From: Confluentibacter lentus
GTDB lineage: Bacteria; Bacteroidota; Bacteroidia; Flavobacteriales; Flavobacteriaceae
Direction of reading: 5' to 3'
Assembly (NCBI RefSeq): GCF_002806995.1
Contig: NZ_NIHE01000004.1
Location: 62,001 to 126,000, forward strand
Length of the DNA: 64,000 bases
A program made the position numbers and the translations under genes. This document shows positions 61,440 to 64,000 of this stretch, in pieces. The notes below the pieces were generated by a model. It made no database searches. It saw only the letters and a program-made list of their open reading frames with translations, and was not told the DNA's origin. The first letter of the stretch is position 1. Every line of letters begins with the position of its first letter.

Positions 61440-62880
61440 ATTAAAGAACATTTTGAAATCTGAAAAGCGTATTAACATTAATAGTGCTTTAAATAATATT
61501 GCGGTAATTTATTTTATTCCAGATTCAAATCTAAATAAATATAATAATTGGAAAGATGGTTTTACAAGAGCTATAAACATTTTGAGTGAAGATTTTAATA
61601 TAACTTGGATAAATTTATTTGATGTAAAACCATCTTCTGATGAATTAAATCAATTTGATTTTTTAATCGTAAAAAGTTGTTGGGATTGGATAGTAGATAA
61701 TTATGTAAGGAGTTTAAAAAACTTAAAAGTATACAAGGGAATAATGGTCTCTTGTTCTAAAATTCCTAACAATAAGCAAAGCATGTTTTTTTATGATATT
61801 GTTTGGTATGAAACATATTGGTACGGCAAGCAAATATCAGAGCATCCAAACTTAGTTCATGCATTTGGTGTAAATGCATCAGATTTTGGTTTTCAAAATT
61901 ATGAAAAAGATATAGATGTTTTAGGTATTGGGGCTTTAACTTCACATAAAAGATTTCATAAATTTATTGATTTACCTCAAGAAAAAAAAGTAATAGTAGG
62001 TGATGTAAACACAACAGATTCTTCAGGAATAAAAAGCTATTTAGAAAACTCAGGAATTAAAATATTGGAATATACATCTCAAGAGGAGCTTTCGAAATTG
62101 ATAAATAAATCTAAATTAGTTTATATTCCCTCTGATGTAAATGGAGGTGGAGAACGTGCCGTTTTAGAATCTCGTTTGTGCAATGTGCCTATAAAGATTG
62201 AAAATGACAATCCAAAATTAAAAGAGTTAATTGCAAGTCCAATTTGGGATGAATATTATTATTCTAATCAAATAAGAACGAGCATACAAAAATTATTTAA
62301 TAAAAAAGAATCAACTTTTATTAGTAATAGAATTGAATCTAGTAATAAAATTAAAGCAGGTAGAAATTCATTTCACAACGGTAATTTTATAGTGAAGGGA
62401 GATGAATTTGTGTCTATTGGAGCTTTTTGTTCGTTTGGGAATAATGTTTCTATTATAACATCTAATCATGATACAAATTTTCTTTGCTCACAAGGATATT
62501 TATATCGTAATTATTTTAAAAAAAATCATCCAGGAGAAGATGCCAATCCACCAAATATCGAAAGGACAAAAGGACCAGTTTATATTGGTAATGACGTTTG
62601 GATTGGGGATAATGTGACAGTTTTGTCTGGTGTAAAAATTGGTAATGGAGCATCAATTGGTACAGGCACGATAGTCACTAAAGATGTGGGTGATTTTGAA
62701 GTACATGCAGGTATACCAAATAAAAAAATTAAATTAAGGTTCAATAAAGATATTATTGAATTAATACAAGAAACAAAATGGTGGAATTGGTCTGACAAAA
62801 AAATAAGATGTAATGAAAAAATTTTTCATTTGAATTTAAATGAATGTACTACAGAAGATTACAAAAATTCAATTAAGTGA
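61423..62880 (+). CDS. Glycosyltransferase-like domain fused to a hexapeptide acetyltransferase
   Basis: 485 residues; the ATG lies 17 bases inside the end of wzt, so translation is coupled. Residues 25-290 form a GT-B-like unit: AVIYFIPDSNLNKYNNWKDG, LVHAFGVNASDFGF, DVLGIGALTSHKRFHKFIDL and LVYIPSDVNGGGERAVLESR with the usual acidic residue for the sugar nucleotide. Residues 315-480 form a left-handed beta-helix of the CatB/NodL type (ISIGAFCS-like VSIGAFCSFGNNVSIITSNH, then GPVYIGNDVWIGDNVTVLSG and GNGASIGTGTIVTKDVGDFE). The protein probably adds and acetylates one sugar of the exported glycan. Confidence 0.83.
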   Translation: MFMKNRLKNILKSEKRININSALNNIAVIYFIPDSNLNKYNNWKDGFTRAINILSEDFNITWINLFDVKPSSDELNQFDFLIVKSCWDWIVDNYVRSLKNLKVYKGIMVSCSKIPNNKQSMFFYDIVWYETYWYGKQISEHPNLVHAFGVNASDFGFQNYEKDIDVLGIGALTSHKRFHKFIDLPQEKKVIVGDVNTTDSSGIKSYLENSGIKILEYTSQEELSKLINKSKLVYIPSDVNGGGERAVLESRLCNVPIKIENDNPKLKELIASPIWDEYYYSNQIRTSIQKLFNKKESTFISNRIESSNKIKAGRNSFHNGNFIVKGDEFVSIGAFCSFGNNVSIITSNHDTNFLCSQGYLYRNYFKKNHPGEDANPPNIERTKGPVYIGNDVWIGDNVTVLSGVKIGNGASIGTGTIVTKDVGDFEVHAGIPNKKIKLRFNKDIIELIQETKWWNWSDKKIRCNEKIFHLNLNECTTEDYKNSIK

Positions 62881-62896
62881 TTTTTATGGATTTTAG

Positions 62897-63820
62897 ATGG
62901 ATATAATTTACTACAAATCAGATATTGGTAATTTTGGTGATGATTTAAATGCTTGGTTGTTGCCTAAATTGTTAGGGAATGATATGTTAAATTCAAGTTC
63001 GGATTCTTGTATTATAGGTATTGGGTCAATATTGGATGAAAATTCCAGATTGATGGAGTCGACAAAAAAATATAAAACAAAGTATATTTTTGGTACTGGA
63101 GTAAGAAGTATCAATACGAATTTACAATTGGATGATAGCTATAAGACTCTATTTTTAAGAGGTCCTTTCAGTTCGTTGAAAATAAATAAAAATATAGATA
63201 GTTATATTTCAGATGGTGCATACTCTTTAGCATTAACAGATTTTTATGAAAAAAAACTTAAGGATTCTAAAAAAAAGTATAAGGTTAGTTTTATGCCATA
63301 CTTTAGATCGATGGATAAAGTAGATTGGGTGAAAATATGTAAAGAAATGTCATGGAATTTAATTTCTCCTTTAGAAAAAAATATTGAGTTTTTATTATCT
63401 GAAATAGCATCAAGTGAGTTAGTTGTTTCTGAAGCAATGCATGGGGCTATAATTGCTGATATTTGTAGAGTACATTGGAAAAGAGTCCGCTTTTATTCTC
63501 ATATACATGAAACTGAGGTGGTTTCAGAATTTAAATGGAACGATTGGTTATATTCGGTAAATCTTAGTAATAATTATTTTAATTTAAGGTTTTTAAATAC
63601 TGAATTATTTCCAAAACGTATTTTAAAAAAATATTTTAATAGCTATTTTGTTTCTCAGCAGGAAAAAGAGATTGTTAAAGCGTTAAAATCTAGTTTATTA
63701 GATAAAGAAACGGTTATGCTATCTACTGATGAGGTTTTTTTTGAAATAAAAAAAAAGATACAAATTATTATAGAAGATTTTAAAAATAATATAAATGAAG
63801 GTGTTTCTTCCATTTTATAG
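62897..63820 (+). CDS. Polysaccharide pyruvyl transferase-family protein
   Basis: 307 residues, cytosolic. The family opening SDIGNFGDDLNAWLLPKLLG, CIIGIGSILDENS, GTGVRSINTN and LFLRGPFSSLKI, then SDGAYSLALTDFYEK and VVSEAMHGAIIADICRVHWK, match the pyruvyl transferase family, which attaches ketal pyruvate to sugars or, in some members, does other glycan steps. Starts 16 bases after the fusion gene and overlaps the next frame. Very AT-rich, like the other distal genes. Confidence 0.85.
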   Translation: MDIIYYKSDIGNFGDDLNAWLLPKLLGNDMLNSSSDSCIIGIGSILDENSRLMESTKKYKTKYIFGTGVRSINTNLQLDDSYKTLFLRGPFSSLKINKNIDSYISDGAYSLALTDFYEKKLKDSKKKYKVSFMPYFRSMDKVDWVKICKEMSWNLISPLEKNIEFLLSEIASSELVVSEAMHGAIIADICRVHWKRVRFYSHIHETEVVSEFKWNDWLYSVNLSNNYFNLRFLNTELFPKRILKKYFNSYFVSQQEKEIVKALKSSLLDKETVMLSTDEVFFEIKKKIQIIIEDFKNNINEGVSSIL

Positions 63821-64000
63821 AGATGATTATAAATATTTGATTGAGTTAGAAAACAATTTTGAAGGAACTTTTACATATGGTAATTTAAATGATTATAATA
63901 TATCTTATGATATTGTAAATATCCATTGGCCAGAAGCTATATTTAATTGGAAAGAACCTAGCCAAGATGAACTAAATTCTTTAAAAAAAAACCTTGAAGA
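63795..64000 (+). CDS. Glycosyltransferase, N-terminal part
   Basis: The frame starts at ATG 63795, 26 bases inside the end of the pyruvyl transferase gene, and leaves the window. About 68 residues are visible: MKVFLPFYRDDYKYLIELEN, then FTYGNLNDYNISYDIVNIHW and PEAIFNWKEPSQDELNSLKK. The HWPE segment and opening resemble GT-B glycosyltransferases of capsule loci. Donor and acceptor cannot be told from this part. Confidence 0.6.
   Translation, partial: MKVFLPFYRDDYKYLIELENNFEGTFTYGNLNDYNISYDIVNIHWPEAIFNWKEPSQDELNSLKKNLE

Overview
The window is AT-rich chromosomal DNA from a member of the Bacteroidota, most likely a marine Flavobacteriaceae. This rests on sigma-A promoters of the TTG-N19-TAnnTTTG type (clearest before the initiator tRNA), a 1118-residue SecA without a C-terminal zinc motif, a WYL/YafY regulator beside DinB, VOC and DoxX genes, flavobacterial intergenic palindromes, and many short lipoprotein signals. 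I see no prophage, transposase, CRISPR array or rRNA.

Layout. (1) 1-2.2 kb: the start of an RND-efflux adaptor, a secreted plant-type LRR protein, a small CPXCG-type protein, and an initiator tRNA-Met with its promoter and terminator. (2) 2.2-7.4 kb: a small regulatory and stress-type neighbourhood with a GlxA-like AraC regulator, SRPBCC, two VOC proteins, DoxX, a WYL regulator, DinB and two paralogous ~75-residue proteins on either side of the WYL gene. (3) 7.9-46.6 kb: a 39-kb catabolic island (below). (4) 47.3-55.9 kb: housekeeping genes (secA, DUF2795, cobalamin adenosyltransferase, methyltransferase, ABC-F) separated by small lipoproteins and palindromic repeats. (5) 55.9-64 kb: start of a capsule or exopolysaccharide locus (OPX lipoprotein, tyrosine autokinase, Wzm/Wzt ABC exporter, then glycan-modifying enzymes). 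Its distal genes are visibly more AT-rich.

The island is the most interesting part. It has five blocks: a + strand operon (7.9-20.8 kb); a short - strand pair (20.9-24.0 kb); a + strand trio of BASS transporter, RraA-type aldolase and enolase-superfamily sugar-acid dehydratase (24.5-28.1 kb); a + strand pair of SMP-30 lactonase-like proteins (29.0-32.0 kb), divergent from a single DUF1080 gene; and a ten-gene - strand operon (46.6-32.1 kb). It holds three lipoprotein PQQ dehydrogenases, each with a cytochrome c domain inserted in the propeller, three SMP-30-type lactonases, two RraA proteins, two SGNH (sialate O-acetylesterase-type) esterases, a type-B carboxylesterase, a CE1-like esterase, two beta-helix proteins, several cupins, two DUF1080-type proteins and a set of cytosolic oxidoreductases with a transketolase. 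It has no SusC/SusD pair, no classical glycoside hydrolase and no local regulator.

Many of these enzymes carry Sec, Tat or lipoprotein signals, including the dehydratase and both aldolase-like proteins. My working model is an exported non-phosphorylative oxidative pathway: esterases and beta-helix enzymes expose a sugar or uronate; quinohemoproteins oxidise it to a lactone; SMP-30 proteins open the lactone; the Tat-exported dehydratase makes a 2-keto-3-deoxy acid; RraA cleaves it; and the BASS symporter imports the resulting keto-acid. Gene families, signals and catalytic motifs are read from the sequence. The order of steps, the compartment and the substrate are inference.
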